Positions 16,358-27,166 of a DNA stretch of 64,000 nt are shown piece after piece. The stretch is from an uncultured Faecalibacterium sp. (GTDB lineage Bacteria; Bacillota; Clostridia; Oscillospirales; Ruminococcaceae). The number at the start of each line of letters is the position of its first letter. The first letter of the stretch is position 1. The notes beneath the pieces are model-generated. The model saw nothing but the letters and a program-made list of their open reading frames with translations, ran no database searches and was not told where the DNA came from. The translations under genes were made by a program, and so were the position numbers. The stretch lies in assembly GCA_934539245.1 (NCBI GenBank), contig CAKTCK010000004.1:1-64000 (forward strand), given 5' to 3'.

Positions 16358-18230
16358 CCTGATCGGTAAAAGACTGGACGGCCTGTACGAGGTGCAGGAG
16401 CTGATCGGCTCCGGCGGCATGGCCAACGTGTATAAGGCGGTCATGCGGGGACAGAACGGCCCCGTGCCCGCCGGGACTGTGGTGGCTGTCAAGGTACTGC
16501 GGCAGGAGTATATGCACGATCCGGATCTTGTGCGCCGCTTTAAAAACGAATCCAAAGCTATCTCTCTGCTGAACCACCCCAATATCGTCAAGGTGTACGA
16601 TGTTTCGGTCAACGACCATCTGCAGTATATCGTTATGGAATATGTGGACGGCATGACCCTGCGGGAGTACCTCAACGAGCGGGGCGGCAAGCTTTCCAGC
16701 CGGGAGACCGTGCACTTCATCTCCCAGATCCTCAAGGCGCTGGAACACGCCCACGCCAACGGCATCGTGCACCGGGATATCAAGCCACAGAACATTATGC
16801 TGCTGGATAACGGCCAGCTGCGCATGATGGACTTCGGCATCGCCCGTATTTCCCGGGCAGATAACCAGATGCTGGCCGGCAAGGCGATGGGCAGTGTGCA
16901 TTATATCAGCCCGGAGCAGGCAAAAGGCGACGAGACCGACCGCACCAGCGATATCTACTCGGTAGGCGTCATGATGTATGAGATGCTCTCCGGTCATCTG
17001 CCCTTTGATGCAGACGACGTGGTGGAGGTTGCCATCAAGCAGATTTCGGACGAGCCCCGCTCGCTGCACGAGCTGGCACCGGAGGTGCCCTATGCGCTGG
17101 TGGAGATCACCGAAAAGGCCATGGCTAAACTCCCCCAGAACCGCTATCCTTCGGCACGGGCGATGCTGGAAGCACTGGACACCTATGTGCAGAACCCCTC
17201 CGTGCTGTTTGAATATCAGTATATTACAGAAGAAGCACCCGAAAAGGTGGTGAAACGTACCATGAACCAGAACCGCGCGATCCGTCAGAATGAACAGCCC
17301 GCCCCTCGCAAAAACGGCAAAGGCGAGCCGGGCAAAAAACGCCGCACCGTCTTTTTGCCGGCCTTGTTCGGCATTACCATTGCCTTTGCACTGGCCTGCA
17401 TGGCACTGTGCTGGATGATCCTGAACGACTCCTCCAACCTGATGAACAACAAAGCCGATGTCACCCTTGGAGATTATATCGGCATGACTAAGGATCAGGC
17501 CATGGCCACGGACCAGATCGCATCCGGCCAGATCTCCCCGGAGTGGGAAGAAGAGTATAACAGCAACTATGCGGCCGGTTATATCTATAAGCAGTCGCCG
17601 GTGTCCGGCCGCACCGTCCGCGAGGGTCAGAGCGTAACGCTGACCGTCAGTCTGGGTACCCAGTATGTCACGGTACCGGATCTGACCAACTATGTGCAGA
17701 CCGATGCCGAGCAGCAGCTCAAGGCACTGGGCGTTTCGGTGCTGGTTACGCAGGCTGTGGATACCACTGTGGCCTCCGGTGCGGTCATCCGCACCGACCC
17801 TGCCGCCGGTACGCAGGTAGCGGCAGGCTCCACGGTCATCCTCTATATCAGCCGTCCGCAGGTAGCTACCACCACCAAGGTGCCCTCACTTACCGGCATG
17901 AGTGTGGATGATGCCCGCACCCTGCTGGTGCAGAACCATCTGGGTCTTGGCAGCCAGAGCGAAGAATACAGCGACCAGCCCGCAGGCACGGTGCTTAGCC
18001 AGAACCCTGCAGCAGGTACCACCGCGAAGCTGAACAGCCGCGTAAACGTTGTGGTCAGCGCAGGCGCTGCACCGGCGCAGGAACCGGAGCAGCCGGGCAG
18101 TGACGGCACTTCCGGCACTACTGGTGAAGGCTCTACCGGCGGCGAGAGCACCGGCGGCAGCGGCGAGCCGAGTTCCAGCGGTTCCACCGGCGGCGGTATT
18201 CTGGACTGGTGGTCCTCGCTGCTGAGCTGA
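16350..18230 (+). CDS. prkC: PASTA-domain serine/threonine protein kinase
   Basis: This is a transmembrane kinase that senses peptidoglycan fragments or lipid II. The 626-residue protein has an N-terminal kinase domain with GSGGMANVYKA, VAVKVL, HRDIKPQNIML, DFGIAR and the APE-equivalent region SPEQAKG. A juxtamembrane basic stretch and one TM helix follow (about residues 335-358, FLPALFGITIAFALACMAL). Three extracellular PASTA-like repeats come next (about residues 370-575), then a low-complexity Gly/Ser/Thr tail. In spore formers PrkC can trigger germination, which may matter given the sporulation genes nearby. Confidence 0.96.
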   Translation: MDNLIGKRLDGLYEVQELIGSGGMANVYKAVMRGQNGPVPAGTVVAVKVLRQEYMHDPDLVRRFKNESKAISLLNHPNIVKVYDVSVNDHLQYIVMEYVDGMTLREYLNERGGKLSSRETVHFISQILKALEHAHANGIVHRDIKPQNIMLLDNGQLRMMDFGIARISRADNQMLAGKAMGSVHYISPEQAKGDETDRTSDIYSVGVMMYEMLSGHLPFDADDVVEVAIKQISDEPRSLHELAPEVPYALVEITEKAMAKLPQNRYPSARAMLEALDTYVQNPSVLFEYQYITEEAPEKVVKRTMNQNRAIRQNEQPAPRKNGKGEPGKKRRTVFLPALFGITIAFALACMALCWMILNDSSNLMNNKADVTLGDYIGMTKDQAMATDQIASGQISPEWEEEYNSNYAAGYIYKQSPVSGRTVREGQSVTLTVSLGTQYVTVPDLTNYVQTDAEQQLKALGVSVLVTQAVDTTVASGAVIRTDPAAGTQVAAGSTVILYISRPQVATTTKVPSLTGMSVDDARTLLVQNHLGLGSQSEEYSDQPAGTVLSQNPAAGTTAKLNSRVNVVVSAGAAPAQEPEQPGSDGTSGTTGEGSTGGESTGGSGEPSSSGSTGGGILDWWSSLLS

Positions 18231-18242
18231 CGGAGGATGTGC

Positions 18243-19121
18243 ATGAACGGTTATATCGTAAAAGGCATCGGCGGCTTTTACTATGTAAAAACGCCGGATG
18301 GTATCGTGGAGTGCAAGCCCCGCGGCATCTTTCGCAAGCAGAAGATCACCCCTGTGGCAGGGGATGAGGTGACGCTGGAAACCGAAAACGACGCAGCGGT
18401 CATTGCGCAGATCGCCCCCCGCAAAAACGTTTTTGTGCGCCCGCCGGTGGCAAATCTGGATGTGCTGTTCCTTGTGGCCAGCACCACCCAGCCTACCCCC
18501 AGCACGCTGGTTCTGGATAAGCTTTCCGCCATTGCGGTGGATAAGGGCGTACAGCCAGTGGTGGTGTGCACCAAAAGCGACCTTGCCGAGGCAGATTTTC
18601 TGGCAAATGCCTATGCAAAATCCACCCTACCGTTTATCCGTATCGACTACGAAAGCGGTGCAGGGCTGGACGAAGTAAAACAGTGGATCAACGGCAGATT
18701 GTGCGCTTTTTGCGGCAACTCCGGTGTGGGGAAATCCACCCTGCTGAACGCGCTGCTGCCGGACGCTGCCCGCGAGACCAGCGCCATCAGCCAGAAGCTG
18801 GGGCGCGGCCGCCACACCACCCGCGAGGTGACCATCTTTGAAGCCTACGGCGGACGCATCGCCGACACTCCGGGCTTTGCCAGCTTGGAGGCGAACCGTG
18901 CAGGGTTTATCCCCAAGGAGAATCTGGAGCACGCCTTTCCGGAGTTCGGCCCTTATCTGGGTCAGTGCCAGTTTACCGGCTGCTCCCACCGCAGTGAAAA
19001 AGGCTGCGCTGTGCGGGCGGCGCTGGCAGAGGGTAAGCTTTCCCAGACCCGGTACGATAGCTATTGCGCCATGTACGACGAGGTAAAGGATGTCAAGGAT
19101 TGGCAGCGCCCGAAAGTATAA
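18243..19121 (+). CDS. rsgA: Small ribosomal subunit biogenesis GTPase
   Basis: RsgA is a circularly permuted GTPase that acts late in 30S maturation. The 292-residue protein has an N-terminal OB fold and then the permuted G motifs: G4 CTKSDL, G1 GNSGVGKSTLLN and G3 DTPGF. A C-terminal zinc-binding CQFTGCSHRSEKGCAV completes it. ATG 18243 is preferred over 18237, because GGAGG (18232-18236) directly abuts the upstream ATG but is 6 nt from this one. It lies between prkC and thiN; the rpe gene found there in Bacillus is absent. Confidence 0.95.
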   Translation: MNGYIVKGIGGFYYVKTPDGIVECKPRGIFRKQKITPVAGDEVTLETENDAAVIAQIAPRKNVFVRPPVANLDVLFLVASTTQPTPSTLVLDKLSAIAVDKGVQPVVVCTKSDLAEADFLANAYAKSTLPFIRIDYESGAGLDEVKQWINGRLCAFCGNSGVGKSTLLNALLPDAARETSAISQKLGRGRHTTREVTIFEAYGGRIADTPGFASLEANRAGFIPKENLEHAFPEFGPYLGQCQFTGCSHRSEKGCAVRAALAEGKLSQTRYDSYCAMYDEVKDVKDWQRPKV

Positions 19122-19139
19122 TACGGAAGGAAGAATGAG

Positions 19140-19775
19140 ATGTCCCGTTGTGTGATCCTTTCTGCCTGCCCGGTGCAGCCGGAGCTCAAACGCCTGCTGC
19201 GCAGCGATGATTTTATCATCGCCTGCGATGCAGGCTACCGCAACTGCGAACGGCTGGACTGTAAGCCGGATATCATTGTGGGCGATTTTGATTCTGCGCC
19301 CTGTCCGCAGCAGGATACGGACGATATCGTGGTACTGCCCCACGTCAAGGACGACACCGATACAGAGTATGCCGCAAAGCTTGCTGCACAAAAGGGCTTT
19401 GACGAGGTGCTTTTGCTGGGCGCACTGGGCGGCAAGCGGGTAGAGCACACCCTTGCAAACCTGTGCACCGGCCTTGGGCTGGAGCAGCGCGGCATCCGCG
19501 CCGCCCTGCAGGACGAGCGCTCCCGCATCACCTTTGTGCTGCCGGGCGAGAGCCGCCGCTATCCCAAGGAAGAGTTCTTCTACTTCTCGGCCTTCCCCAT
19601 GGAGGGGCGCGCCGAGGGTGTGTATGAAAAAGGCTCCTTCTATGAACTGGAGGATGCCGTGCTCACAGCAGGCTACCCGCTGGGTGTGAGTAACGAGTAC
19701 GCCGAAGGCTCAAGCTGCATCACCGTCAGCACCCGGCAGGGTGCGCTTGTGGTGGTGGAGACCATCGCGGATTGA
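19140..19775 (+). CDS. thiN: Thiamine pyrophosphokinase
   Basis: It transfers pyrophosphate from ATP to thiamine, giving the cofactor TPP. The 211-residue protein shows IIVGDFDSA, VKDDTDTEYAAKLA and LLGALGGKRVEHTLANL, the substrate and Mg-binding motifs of the TPK catalytic domain. A C-terminal thiamine-binding beta domain (YPLGVSNEY) follows. It lies 18 bp after rsgA and just upstream of spoVM, the order seen in Bacillus. Confidence 0.93.
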   Translation: MSRCVILSACPVQPELKRLLRSDDFIIACDAGYRNCERLDCKPDIIVGDFDSAPCPQQDTDDIVVLPHVKDDTDTEYAAKLAAQKGFDEVLLLGALGGKRVEHTLANLCTGLGLEQRGIRAALQDERSRITFVLPGESRRYPKEEFFYFSAFPMEGRAEGVYEKGSFYELEDAVLTAGYPLGVSNEYAEGSSCITVSTRQGALVVVETIAD

Positions 19776-19845
19776 ACCACTCCCGGAACATTTTTGCCCG
19801 TCAGACGCTATAATGGGGTAAACATGAGCGAAAGGCGGGGTGGAG

Positions 19846-19926
19846 ATGCAGGTAGTGGTCATTCGCAGCCCGAAAGCGCTGTGCGGCATTCTGCGCAAGC
19901 TGTTCGGCATCCGCAAAGAGAACTGA
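19846..19926 (+). CDS. spoVM: Stage V sporulation protein SpoVM (26-residue peptide)
   Basis: SpoVM is an amphipathic helix that recognises the curvature of the forespore outer membrane and anchors SpoIVA. The 26-codon frame starts MQVVVIRSPKALCGILRK and ends IRKEN. It has exactly the Bacillus length. Nine of 26 residues appear identical in an ungapped alignment, including Pro9 and Lys10 and the Gly-Ile pair at 14-15. A purine-rich GGGGTGGAG directly precedes ATG 19846. It follows thiN, as in Bacillus subtilis, and ends just before a strong terminator. The call rests on motif, length and synteny together. Confidence 0.87.
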   Translation: MQVVVIRSPKALCGILRKLFGIRKEN

Positions 19927-19933
19927 ATCCATA

Positions 19934-19975
19934 AAAGGCCGGTGTGTGGCAAAGCTGCTGCACACCGGCCTTTTG
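19934..19975 (+). terminator. Terminator after spoVM
   Basis: GGCCGGTGTG pairs with CACACCGGCC and is followed by TTTT. It starts 8 bp past the spoVM stop and separates it from the SipL-like gene. Confidence 0.92.
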
Positions 19976-19980
19976 CTGTC

Positions 19981-20010
19981 GGCATACCGCTGCCTTTCGC
20001 CGCATACACT
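19981..20010 (+). promoter_or_regulatory. Sigma-E-like sporulation promoter of the SipL-like gene
   Basis: GGCATA (19981-19986) and CATACACT (20003-20010) match the mother-cell sigma-E pattern ATA, 16-18 nt, CATACAMT, with 16 nt between ATA and the -10. It lies 36 bp upstream of ATG 20047 and right after a terminator, where a new promoter is needed. Confidence 0.65.
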
Positions 20011-20046
20011 CTTACGGAAACGGACAGGGAAAGGAGCACACTGCAC

Positions 20047-21564
20047 ATGGAACTGAAGATATTCCGGGACACGCTGCCGCAGGGCGGGGCGGGCTGTACC
20101 GTAAAAGCAGAACTTCCGCTGGAGACCGAGATCCGCATCTCGGATGATCTGCCACCGGTGGGCAAGCTGGTCAAATGCTTTATACGCCCAGTGGTGCTGC
20201 AACGACAGCTACAGCCAGGCAGGCTTACCTTAGAGGGCTATCTGCGATGCACAGTGTTTTACCAGAGCGAAGCGGAAAAAGGCTTGTGCCAGACCGAGCA
20301 AAAGCTGCCCTTCACCCGGCAGCTGGAACTGCCGGAACTTGCCTTTACGGCATGGACAGCCGTGGTGGAAGGGCAGACAGAATACCTTAACACCCGCGTG
20401 GCAGACCCGCGCCGCATCGAGGTGCGGGGTGCTTACGGGCTGGTGGTCACGGTGCACACCCAGTTCAAGACCGAGGTAATCACGGCACTGGCAGATGGCG
20501 GCATCGAGCAGCAGCTGCGCACACTGCAAGGCGTGCGCAGTGTAGCCGTGCTGGATAAGCTGGTGACCTTGGAGGGCGAGCTGGTCTTTGCAAAGCCCCC
20601 GGCGGCTGTGCTGGACATTACCGGCAACGCCTGTGTAGGAGAGGTAAAGCTGCTTGCCGGTAAAGCTGTGGTCAAGGGAGAGCTGCGGGTGCAGTGTGCG
20701 TGGCGGGCAGAAGGGGACACTGCCCTGCAAAGTCAGGCGGCGGCACTGCCTTTCCAGCAGGTGATAGATTTAGAGGGCATCACCGAGGACTGCCGCTGCC
20801 TGTGCGTGGCAGAGCCGGTGGGCTTTACCCTGTCGCAGGCAGAAAGCGCTGCCGCCCAGCTGACAGCGAATGTCATGCTGCATCTGCGGGCATGGCGCAG
20901 CTATCAGCTGCAGGTGGCAGTGGATGCTTTTTCCACCCGGTTTGAAACAGAACTCACACCGCAGCCGCTCGTCACAGAGCAGTTGCTCTGCACCCTGAAC
21001 GATACCGCCACCGCCACAGGCTCCGGCCCGCTGCCGGATGCAGGGGCGCAGCTGCGGGCCTGTTTTGTGCACTACGGCCCCCAGCAGACCATCCAAAAAG
21101 GGGAGGGCTGGGTGCTTGCCGCCAAAGCAGTGGTGACGGCCCTTGCAGAGAATACCCTCGGCGAGCTGGAAAGCTACGAGAAAACCTTGGAGGTCCATAT
21201 TCCTCTGCCCATTACGCCGCCGGAGGGGACGGCGCTTGTGCCGGAATGCTGGCTGAGCACCGAGAACGTGCAATGCACCTGTGCGGGCAGTACACTGGAG
21301 GCTACCATCACCGTGCGGGCAGAGGGCGCGATTTTAGGCTGTACTACAAGCCCGGTCATCGGCAGCATCACCCTTGGAGACCCGCTGCCCGATACCGACC
21401 CTGAGATCGCTTTGCGCATCTACTACGCACAGGCGGGGGAGGAAGTGTTCGCGGTTGCCCGGCGGTTCCATGTAGCCCCGGCACAGATCCTTGCGGCGAA
21501 CCAGCTGGAAGAGGAACTTTCCAGTCTGCCGCAGGCACAGCGGCTGCTGATCCCGGTCATCTGA
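20047..21564 (+). CDS. SipL-like spore morphogenesis protein (SPOCS + LysM)
   Basis: The 505-residue protein has repeated SPOCS (DUF3794) segments through about residue 440, for example PLETEIRISDDLPPVGKL and RIEVRGAYGLVVTVH. It ends with a LysM domain (IYYAQAGEEVFAVARRFHVAPAQILAANQL). Clostridioides SipL has the same architecture and similar length; it binds SpoIVA and drives coat encasement at the forespore surface. AGGAG precedes ATG 20047. Adjacency to spoVM, whose product also works with SpoIVA, and the sigma-E-like promoter support the call. It could instead be a general SPOCS/LysM coat protein. Confidence 0.82.
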   Translation: MELKIFRDTLPQGGAGCTVKAELPLETEIRISDDLPPVGKLVKCFIRPVVLQRQLQPGRLTLEGYLRCTVFYQSEAEKGLCQTEQKLPFTRQLELPELAFTAWTAVVEGQTEYLNTRVADPRRIEVRGAYGLVVTVHTQFKTEVITALADGGIEQQLRTLQGVRSVAVLDKLVTLEGELVFAKPPAAVLDITGNACVGEVKLLAGKAVVKGELRVQCAWRAEGDTALQSQAAALPFQQVIDLEGITEDCRCLCVAEPVGFTLSQAESAAAQLTANVMLHLRAWRSYQLQVAVDAFSTRFETELTPQPLVTEQLLCTLNDTATATGSGPLPDAGAQLRACFVHYGPQQTIQKGEGWVLAAKAVVTALAENTLGELESYEKTLEVHIPLPITPPEGTALVPECWLSTENVQCTCAGSTLEATITVRAEGAILGCTTSPVIGSITLGDPLPDTDPEIALRIYYAQAGEEVFAVARRFHVAPAQILAANQLEEELSSLPQAQRLLIPVI

Positions 21565-21595
21565 GTGTAAGGCTGTAAATAATCGGAAAAAACGC

Positions 21596-21646
21596 GCTCC
21601 TTTCCCGGACGGTACGAGTTGCCGCGCCGGGAAGGGAGTGTTTTTT
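21596..21646 (+). terminator. Terminator of the SipL-like gene
   Basis: CTCCTTTCCCGG pairs with CCGGGAAGGGAG around an 18-nt loop. A run of six T follows after TG. Confidence 0.9.
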
Positions 21647-21851
21647 GCTCGTACTGCGCGGAAAAGCAATGCAAAGAGTTACTAAAAAAACAGGAAAGAA
21701 AATACATAAAATAAGACGTATTATCGATATAACGTTAGGTGAATATACGACGAGTATCTTTCAACGGTGATTGTAAATCAACGTGCAGACTGCGCTGATA
21801 TCGATTTCAATCCTAAATGGCGTCTCAGGAATACGATTTGTATTTTACACT

Positions 21852-21880
21852 TTGCAGACTATCCATGGATGTGGTATACT
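21852..21880 (+). promoter_or_regulatory. Sigma-A promoter of ligA
   Basis: TTGCAG (21852-21857), a 17-nt spacer and TATACT (21875-21880) lie about 114 bp before the ligA start. The preceding stretch 21650-21850 is AT-rich with no convincing gene. Confidence 0.75.
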
Positions 21881-21882
21881 GA

Positions 21883-24000
<2,118 letters not shown>

Positions 24001-24043
24001 AGCGGCTTTTCTGAATGTCGAAATACAGATAATTTTAATTTCA

Positions 24044-24078
24044 AAAGCTTCTGCAACGCTGTTGCAGGGGCTTTTTTA
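24044..24078 (+). terminator. Terminator of ligA
   Basis: AAAAGC-TT-CTGCAAC pairs with GTTGCAG-GG-GCTTTT, and the T run continues. It lies 44 bp past the ligA stop. Confidence 0.85.
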
Positions 24079-24114
24079 TTTGCCAATTCCATGGTTCTAA
24101 GAACGCGCAAAGCG

Positions 24115-24122
24115 CATACAAT
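24115..24122 (+). promoter_or_regulatory. Sigma-E-like -10 element of the spoIIIA operon
   Basis: CATACAAT is a perfect match to the sigma-E -10 consensus CATACAMT and lies 35 bp before the spoIIIAA start. The -35 region is weak: no ATA at 16-18 nt. In Bacillus this operon is sigma-E dependent. Confidence 0.6.
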
Positions 24123-24157
24123 GCTAGCACAAAGCTTTCGTGGAAGGAGGAACCAAA

Positions 24158-25048
24158 GTGGACGAGTATTACCGGGCAGTCAAGGCTCTTCCCGCTTGGC
24201 TTGCAGCGCCGCTGGCACAGCTGCCGGCACAAACGGCGGCGCGCGTACAGGAGCTGCGGCTGCGCACAGGCTGTGCGGTCACACTTACCGTGCAGGGGCG
24301 GCAATGCCCTGCTTCAGCTCTTCCGGGCTGTCCACCGGCATTGACTGCAATGCAGCTGGATGCGCTGCAAATAGAAGAGATCTTTCACACCCTTTGCAAC
24401 GGCTCGGTACACACCCACGAAAAGGAACTTGCCGAGGGCTACCTGACCACTGCTGCCGGTAACCGTGTGGGCGTAGCGGGGCAGTTCGTGCAGCGGGAAG
24501 GGCAGAGCATTGCGCTGCAAAAGGTCACCTCGCTCAACCTGCGAATCGCACGCAGCTGCGCCATCTGCCTGCCGCCCGAGTTGGACAAGCTGCTGGAGCG
24601 GCACTTTACCGGGCTGCTGATAGTGGGAGAACCCGGCAGCGGCAAGACCACCCTGCTGCGCACCATTGCCCGGACGCTGGCCGAGCGGCAGCGTCTGGTG
24701 GCGGTAGTGGACGAGCGAGGCGAGCTTTTCCCGCCGGAGCAGTCTCTGCCGCCGTTGGAGCGCATTGGCGGGGTGGATAAAGCCCACGCCGTCCAGATGG
24801 CGCTGCGCACGCTGGCACCGCAGGTGATCTTGCTGGACGAGCTGGGCAGTCTGGAGGAAACGATGGCGTTGGAACAGGGCTTTTTCAGCGGGGTGGATTT
24901 TATTGCCAGTCTCCACGCGCCGGATGCCGCACAGGCACAGTGCCGCCCGCAGGTGCAGGCTTTGCTGCAACGCGGGATGCTGCGGCAGCTGGTCGTCCTT
25001 GCTGGGCGGGAGAATCCGGGCTGCATCCGGGAGGTGCGCGCCGTATGA
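24158..25048 (+). CDS. spoIIIAA: Stage III sporulation protein AA (ATPase)
   Basis: SpoIIIAA is the secretion-type ATPase of the SpoIIIA-SpoIIQ channel linking mother cell and forespore. The 296-residue protein has Walker A GEPGSGKTTLLRT near residues 161-173, VVDERGEL, and Walker B VILLDELG. GTG 24158 is chosen because AAGGAGG (24144-24150) lies 7 nt upstream. A further in-frame GTG at 24140 lies before this ribosome site. Its TGA overlaps the spoIIIAB start (ATGA). Confidence 0.95.
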   Translation: MDEYYRAVKALPAWLAAPLAQLPAQTAARVQELRLRTGCAVTLTVQGRQCPASALPGCPPALTAMQLDALQIEEIFHTLCNGSVHTHEKELAEGYLTTAAGNRVGVAGQFVQREGQSIALQKVTSLNLRIARSCAICLPPELDKLLERHFTGLLIVGEPGSGKTTLLRTIARTLAERQRLVAVVDERGELFPPEQSLPPLERIGGVDKAHAVQMALRTLAPQVILLDELGSLEETMALEQGFFSGVDFIASLHAPDAAQAQCRPQVQALLQRGMLRQLVVLAGRENPGCIREVRAV

Positions 25049-25509
25049 GCAGCCTTCTGCGCGGGTTTGGTCTGCTTTTGCTCCCGCTGTGCGGCTGGCT
25101 GGTTGGGGATGCAGTACAAGCCAAAACCACCCTGCATCTTACTGCGTTGCAACATACCATCGAGCTGCTGCAACGCATCCGGCAAGAGGTTCAGTATCGC
25201 CGGGCAGACCTGCAAAGCCTTTACCGGCAGCTTTGCCGCGAGGGTTTTGTGCCGCAAATTCCCGGCGGAACATTCCAGCAGCTGCCTGCGCCGGAGCGGC
25301 TCTCCGCTGCGGAACGCGCCTGCTTTGCAGAGTGCTTTGGCGGCATTGGCCGCGCAGAAGCCGCACAGGAATGCGAACGGCTGGGCTACTATACGGCGCG
25401 GTTCGAGGATTATTTACAGCAGGCGCGCCGCACAGCGCAGCAGCAGACCGGTCTGCCGCACCGTCTTGGGCTGGCAGGCGGCATGATGCTGGCACTGCTC
25501 TTTTTGTAA
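25045..25509 (+). CDS. spoIIIAB: Stage III sporulation protein AB
   Basis: The 154-residue protein has a hydrophobic N-terminal segment (LLRGFGLLLLPLCGWLVGD), a central helical region with LQHTIELLQRIRQEVQYRRADL, and a C-terminal hydrophobic stretch after PHRLGLAGGMM. These fit SpoIIIAB, related to type II secretion GspF. Start and stop are set by the ATGA overlap with spoIIIAA and by the next gene. Membrane protein of the SpoIIIA channel. Confidence 0.9.
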   Translation: MSSLLRGFGLLLLPLCGWLVGDAVQAKTTLHLTALQHTIELLQRIRQEVQYRRADLQSLYRQLCREGFVPQIPGGTFQQLPAPERLSAAERACFAECFGGIGRAEAAQECERLGYYTARFEDYLQQARRTAQQQTGLPHRLGLAGGMMLALLFL

Positions 25510-25536
25510 AAGTTGTACGGAACAAAGGAGAAACGG

Positions 25537-25731
25537 ATGGATATCGAGCTTGTGTTCAAAATTGCAGCTATCGGCATCATCGTAGCAGTGCTCAATCAGT
25601 TGCTCATCCGCTCTGGGCGGGAGGATCAGGCCATGATGACCACGCTGGCAGGGCTTGTGGTGGTGCTCTCCATTCTAGTCAAGCAGATCAGCGCCCTGTT
25701 TGCCACCATCCGCTCTCTGTTTGCGCTATGA
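25537..25731 (+). CDS. spoIIIAC: Stage III sporulation protein AC
   Basis: A 64-residue protein with two membrane helices: IELVFKIAAIGIIVAVLNQLL, then GLVVVLSILVKQISALF after the conserved RSGREDQAMM. Size and the central charged motif match SpoIIIAC. AAAGGAG lies 7 nt upstream of ATG 25537. Its TGA overlaps spoIIIAD (ATGA at 25728). Confidence 0.93.
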   Translation: MDIELVFKIAAIGIIVAVLNQLLIRSGREDQAMMTTLAGLVVVLSILVKQISALFATIRSLFAL

Positions 25732-26111
25732 GCGCGGCGGTTCCGGTGCTGACGGCGCTGCTGCTGGCGGCCTTTGCCGGTATTCTATTACAACGGTATT
25801 CCCCGGCGTTTGCACTGCTGCTTTCGCTGGGTGCTGCGGTGTGGCTGCTGCTACGTCTGGCACAGCCGCTGCGCGGGGTACTGCAAGCATTGGTACAGCT
25901 GGGGCAGCGAACCAATGCGCAGGCCTTTTCCTGCCTTTTGCGCAGCGCGGGGATTTTGCTGCTGGCAGATTATGTCCGCACCCTCTGCGAGGAAGCCGGA
26001 GCGGATACCCTTGCATGGTGCGCCGGGCTGGCGGGGCGGTGTCTTGTACTGGCGGCGGTATGGCCGCTGCTGGAACAGATATTCCAGACGATTTGGGGGC
26101 TGGTGGGATGA
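25728..26111 (+). CDS. spoIIIAD: Stage III sporulation protein AD
   Basis: A 127-residue polytopic membrane protein starting MSAAVPVLTALLLAAFAGIL, with three to four hydrophobic segments and the conserved-looking AGILLLADYVRTLCEEAGADTLA. The start overlaps the spoIIIAC stop and its end overlaps the spoIIIAE start, both by ATGA. Position and length fix it as SpoIIIAD. Confidence 0.92.
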   Translation: MSAAVPVLTALLLAAFAGILLQRYSPAFALLLSLGAAVWLLLRLAQPLRGVLQALVQLGQRTNAQAFSCLLRSAGILLLADYVRTLCEEAGADTLAWCAGLAGRCLVLAAVWPLLEQIFQTIWGLVG

Positions 26112-27166
26112 AAAAATGCGGCCTTGTCATTTGCGTGGCAGCGCTGGGCTTTCTGTGCAGCAAAACCACCCTGAAAGCTGCGGCAGCAGAGGCAACGCCG
26201 TGGCAGACCTATCTCGCTAAAGCACCAGTACAGGCTGAGCAATTTGCGGCAGACCCGTTGGGTACCCTGCTGCGTTTGTTTGCTGCCGAGCCGGTGCAAT
26301 TGCTGCGGGATACGCTGCAACAATATGCTGATATTCTGTTGTTTTTATCGTTGGCAACCGGGCTTGCATTTCTCTTGCAGGACACTGCCGACAGGGTACT
26401 GCTGGAACTGGCGGCTGCCGGCGGCTGCGGCGTTTTATTGTGGCAGGAGTTGGACGAGCTTGCCGCTGCCCTGTGCACCCGGATGTCCGGGTGGAAAAGC
26501 TATCTGCTGGGCTTTTTGCCGGTATACAGCGGCGTACTGGCGGCTGGAGGCGAATGGAACGCCGGAGCGGCTGCAAATGGCTTTCTGCTCACAGTGCTGT
26601 GCTTTATTGCACAGGCGGTCACTCTCTGGCTGCAACCGCTGCTGCGCAGCTACCTTGCCATCAGCATGGCCTGTGGCATCAGCTCCCGCAAAAGCCTGTC
26701 CGAGGGCTGCACCCTGACCGGGCGGTTGCTGCGGCAGGCCATCGGCTGGGCGGGCAAAGCGTTCGCCGCCCTGATGAGCCTGCAGCGCGTAGTCACGGTG
26801 CGGTTGGATCGCTCTGCTTCTCGTCTGGGGCAGCTGCTGACCGGCAGCGTGCCCATTGTAGGGCAGGCACTGAGCAGCGCGGCAGACGCGGTGCTGGCCG
26901 GGATGCAGCTGCTCAAAAGCACCCTTGGCATTGCCGCATTGCTCAGCATCGGGGCAGAATTTGTTCCCCTGTATCTCGGGCTGATGGTACATCTGTTTTT
27001 TCTGTCCTGCTGCGGCTGGCTTGCCGGGATCGGCGGGCTGGAGCATTGCCATAAGCTGCTGCAATGCTTTGCCGAAGCCGTACGCTGCATGGCGGCAGTC
27101 ACGGCCTTGTTTTTCATGTTGTTTGTGGTGGGCATCGCGCTGCTGATGCTGACAGGGGGTGGTTAG
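26108..27166 (+). CDS. spoIIIAE: Stage III sporulation protein AE
   Basis: The 352-residue product begins with a cleavable-looking signal peptide (KKCGLVICVAALGFLCSKTTLKAAAAEA) and contains many hydrophobic segments. SpoIIIAE is the large polytopic component of the SpoIIIA channel. The RVVTVRLDRSASRLGQLLTGSVPIVGQALSSAADAVLAG stretch resembles the family's conserved re-entrant region. The start overlaps the spoIIIAD stop by 4 bp. Confidence 0.92.
   Translation: MKKCGLVICVAALGFLCSKTTLKAAAAEATPWQTYLAKAPVQAEQFAADPLGTLLRLFAAEPVQLLRDTLQQYADILLFLSLATGLAFLLQDTADRVLLELAAAGGCGVLLWQELDELAAALCTRMSGWKSYLLGFLPVYSGVLAAGGEWNAGAAANGFLLTVLCFIAQAVTLWLQPLLRSYLAISMACGISSRKSLSEGCTLTGRLLRQAIGWAGKAFAALMSLQRVVTVRLDRSASRLGQLLTGSVPIVGQALSSAADAVLAGMQLLKSTLGIAALLSIGAEFVPLYLGLMVHLFFLSCCGWLAGIGGLEHCHKLLQCFAEAVRCMAAVTALFFMLFVVGIALLMLTGGG

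Noticed and set aside
21669..21770. 33-codon Lys/Arg-rich frame between the SipL-like gene and ligA
   Set aside because: Weak ribosome site, no recognised family, and AT-rich sequence in which such frames arise by chance.
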